DNA of 64,000 nucleotides from Mongoliitalea daihaiensis (GTDB taxonomy: Bacteria > Bacteroidota > Bacteroidia > Cytophagales > Cyclobacteriaceae), in contig NZ_CP063779.1 of the NCBI RefSeq assembly GCF_021596945.1, forward strand, positions 1,835,592-1,899,591, read 5' to 3'. The translations under genes and the position numbers were made by a program. Each line of letters begins with the position of its first letter. Positions within the stretch are counted from its first letter, which is position 1. Under the pieces are notes generated by a model that saw nothing but the letters and a program-made list of their open reading frames with translations, searched no databases and was not told the origin of the DNA. This document shows positions 62,627 through 64,000 of this stretch, piece by piece.

Positions 62627-63604
62627 GTGAAAGAAATTTTGGATGTATTGATTGTAGGGGGAGGCCCGATTGGACTAGCCTGTGGGATTGCCTGTGAAAA
62701 AGCCAATATTAATTATCTGATCGTTGAAAAAGGTGTGCTGACCAATTCCTTATTCAACTACCCCCTAAATATGACTTTTTTCTCTACGTCGGAAAAACTG
62801 GAAATGGGAGAAATTCCCTTTATGTCTGTATCTCATAAGCCTACCCGTACGGAGGCGTTGGAATATTATCGGAGGGTTTTTCAAAAGTGGAAACTAAAAG
62901 TACACCTGTACGAAGAAGTAAACATATTAAATAAAACATCATCTGGGATATTTGAGGTCATCACCAATAAAGGCAAGTATGCTGCTCATAATATTGTGAT
63001 GGCTACGGGATTCTATGATTTACCAAACCTGATGAATGTTCCGGGCGAAGATCTTCCAAAAGTCAGCCATTATTACAAAGAACCTTGGCCGTACATAGGT
63101 CAGGAAGTCTTGGTAGTAGGCGGAGCAAACTCAGCTGTGGATGTGGCACTGGAGGTTTGGAGAAAAGGAGGTCATGTTACTATGGCATTGAAAGGAGATG
63201 GAATAGATGCCAATGTCAAATACTGGGTTAAACCAGATATAGAAAATCGCATCAAAGAAGGTTCCATCAAGGCGTATACCAACAGTCTAGTGAAGGAAAT
63301 TCGGGAAAAAGAAGTAGTGCTCGATACTCCTGAGGGGGAAGTGACTATTCCAAACGACTTTGTTCTTGCCATGACAGGCTATGTGCCAAATTTTGCTTTA
63401 TTGGACCAATTAGGAGTAGAACTCAGTTTGGATGAAAAACGCCAACCATGTTACGACCCCAACAATCAAGAATCCAATATTCCAGGTGTCTATTTAGCTG
63501 GGGTAGTCTGTGGGGGATTAAATACCCGTGAATTTTTCATAGAAAATTCTATCGTCCACGCTCAGCAAATCGTCAATCATATCAAAGAAAAAGTTTCTCG
63601 CTGA
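62627..63604 (+). CDS. ypdA: YpdA/Bdr-family bacillithiol disulfide reductase
   Basis: This FAD/NADPH enzyme is thought to reduce bacillithiol disulfide. The 325 residues show the FAD fingerprint IVGGGPIGLACG near residue 8, the block NYPLNMTFFSTSEKLE near 45 that marks YpdA, the NADPH site VVGGANSAVDVALE near 163 and GVYLAGVVCGGLNTREFFIEN near 287. The start is GTG, four bases after the TANGO2 stop, so the pair is one operon. The bshC gene at the left end supports a working bacillithiol system. The last codons, VSR and TGA, lie in a TCTCGCTGAT copy of the dispersed repeat. Confidence 0.9.
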   Translation: MKEILDVLIVGGGPIGLACGIACEKANINYLIVEKGVLTNSLFNYPLNMTFFSTSEKLEMGEIPFMSVSHKPTRTEALEYYRRVFQKWKLKVHLYEEVNILNKTSSGIFEVITNKGKYAAHNIVMATGFYDLPNLMNVPGEDLPKVSHYYKEPWPYIGQEVLVVGGANSAVDVALEVWRKGGHVTMALKGDGIDANVKYWVKPDIENRIKEGSIKAYTNSLVKEIREKEVVLDTPEGEVTIPNDFVLAMTGYVPNFALLDQLGVELSLDEKRQPCYDPNNQESNIPGVYLAGVVCGGLNTREFFIENSIVHAQQIVNHIKEKVSR

Positions 63605-63773
63605 TTAAACGGATCGAACAGATTACAAACAGGTCAAAGTGTGGGTTTTCGTACTTGTGAAATCCAATGAAAAGCATTAAAATTAAATAGCTGTCTACAT
63701 CTGATTGATCAGATAGTATCAATTATCTACGTTAAATCTGTCAAATCCACTAAATCTGCGAGAGACCAGCGAG
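63596..63773. repeat. Two oppositely oriented fragments of the dispersed repeat between convergent genes
   Basis: TCTCGCTGATTAAACGGATC begins inside the ypdA stop on the plus strand. On the minus strand TCTCGCAGATTTAGTGGATT (plus about 63744-63764) begins 12 bases after the stop of the threonine synthase gene. Each fragment points along its own gene. No gene lies in this gap. Confidence 0.65.
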
Positions 63774-64000
63774 CTACCGAGCGTCATTCAAGTACCTTTT
63801 AAACTCCTCGAAATCATTTCCCATACGACTGCTTTTCACTTCTTTTGATAGGAAGGCTTGTAGGCGATTGGGTAGTTGGATGGACTCCTGGAGCACTTCT
63901 TCTACGGTGGATTGGAACTTACCAGGATGAGCAGTTTCTAGGAATATACCTTGAAACTCTTCTCCTTTTTCTTTCAAAAACTTTTTCAACCCCAAGTACC
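63774..64000 (-). CDS. thrC: Threonine synthase, C-terminal end (5' part outside window)
   Basis: Only about 75 C-terminal residues are inside the window; the frame stays open to the right edge. The block FLETAHPGKFQSTVEEVL is characteristic of the threonine synthase C-terminus, where the ETAHP motif is conserved, and QLPNRLQAFLSKE fits the final helices. The enzyme makes threonine from phosphohomoserine with pyridoxal phosphate. With so little sequence, the call depends on that one motif. Confidence 0.8.
   Translation of the reverse strand, partial: YLGLKKFLKEKGEEFQGIFLETAHPGKFQSTVEEVLQESIQLPNRLQAFLSKEVKSSRMGNDFEEFKRYLNDAR

Overview
The window looks like a chromosome segment of a Bacteroidota bacterium, most likely order Cytophagales (Cyclobacteriaceae/Algoriphagus-like; this is inference, with no database search). 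The support is two SusC/SusD outer-membrane uptake loci, promoters of the Bacteroidota type (TTTG, about 18-19 bases, TAnnTTTG), little sign of Shine-Dalgarno sites, the lineage-restricted DUF4295 gene after rpmG, 6-bladed beta-propeller lipoproteins, and bacillithiol genes (bshC at the left end, ypdA at the right end).

Layout. 1-2.4 kb: end of bshC, a folate enzyme and a small outer-membrane protein. 3.2-9.0 kb: SusC/SusD/lipoprotein operon. 9.3-15.4 kb: 2-oxoglutarate dehydrogenase E1, E2 and the dihydrolipoyl dehydrogenase. 15.5-17.9 kb: an ECF sigma factor with a membrane-anchored partner and a putative outer-membrane protein. 18.1-18.3 kb: an unusual tRNA-like RNA with its own promoter and terminator. 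18.4-22.7 kb: a giant AsmA/TamB-like protein with about six internal repeats. 22.8-27.9 kb: aspartokinase, lumazine synthase, a TPR protein, pyruvate dehydrogenase E1 alpha and recF. 28-34.5 kb: accessory region with two parallel cassettes (TTTC microsatellite, small four-cysteine exported peptide, GC hairpin, beta-propeller protein), DoxX, a TlpA-like protein and a 5 x 132-bp tandem array. 34.9-43.3 kb: housekeeping block (nucleotidyltransferase, glnK-amtB, nadC, gpmI, rpmB-rpmG-DUF4295, ftsY). 43.4-47 kb: a lipoprotein, a 166-bp tandem array and a calcineurin-like phosphoesterase. 47.4-55.5 kb: a SusC/SusD/histidine-phosphatase/regulator block that reads AT-richer than its surroundings. It lies between the intact phosphoesterase gene and a nearly identical truncated copy of it. 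56.8-59.2 kb: sugar isomerase-like and sugar dehydrogenase-like genes. 59.3-61.8 kb: a BlaR1/BlaI-type pair with two operator dyads woven into its promoter. 61.9-64 kb: TANGO2-like, YpdA and the end of threonine synthase.

Most genes are ordinary metabolism. The parts I find least explained are (i) the tRNA-like RNA at 18116-18251, which has class II D-arm geometry, aspartate identity bases and a 67-base structured variable region; (ii) the duplicated peptide/beta-propeller cassettes; (iii) a dispersed repeat family whose copies start at or just after stop codons, always in the orientation of the gene; and (iv) the phosphoesterase duplication bracketing the second Sus locus. No CRISPR array, intact insertion sequence, prophage, rRNA gene or ordinary tRNA gene was seen.
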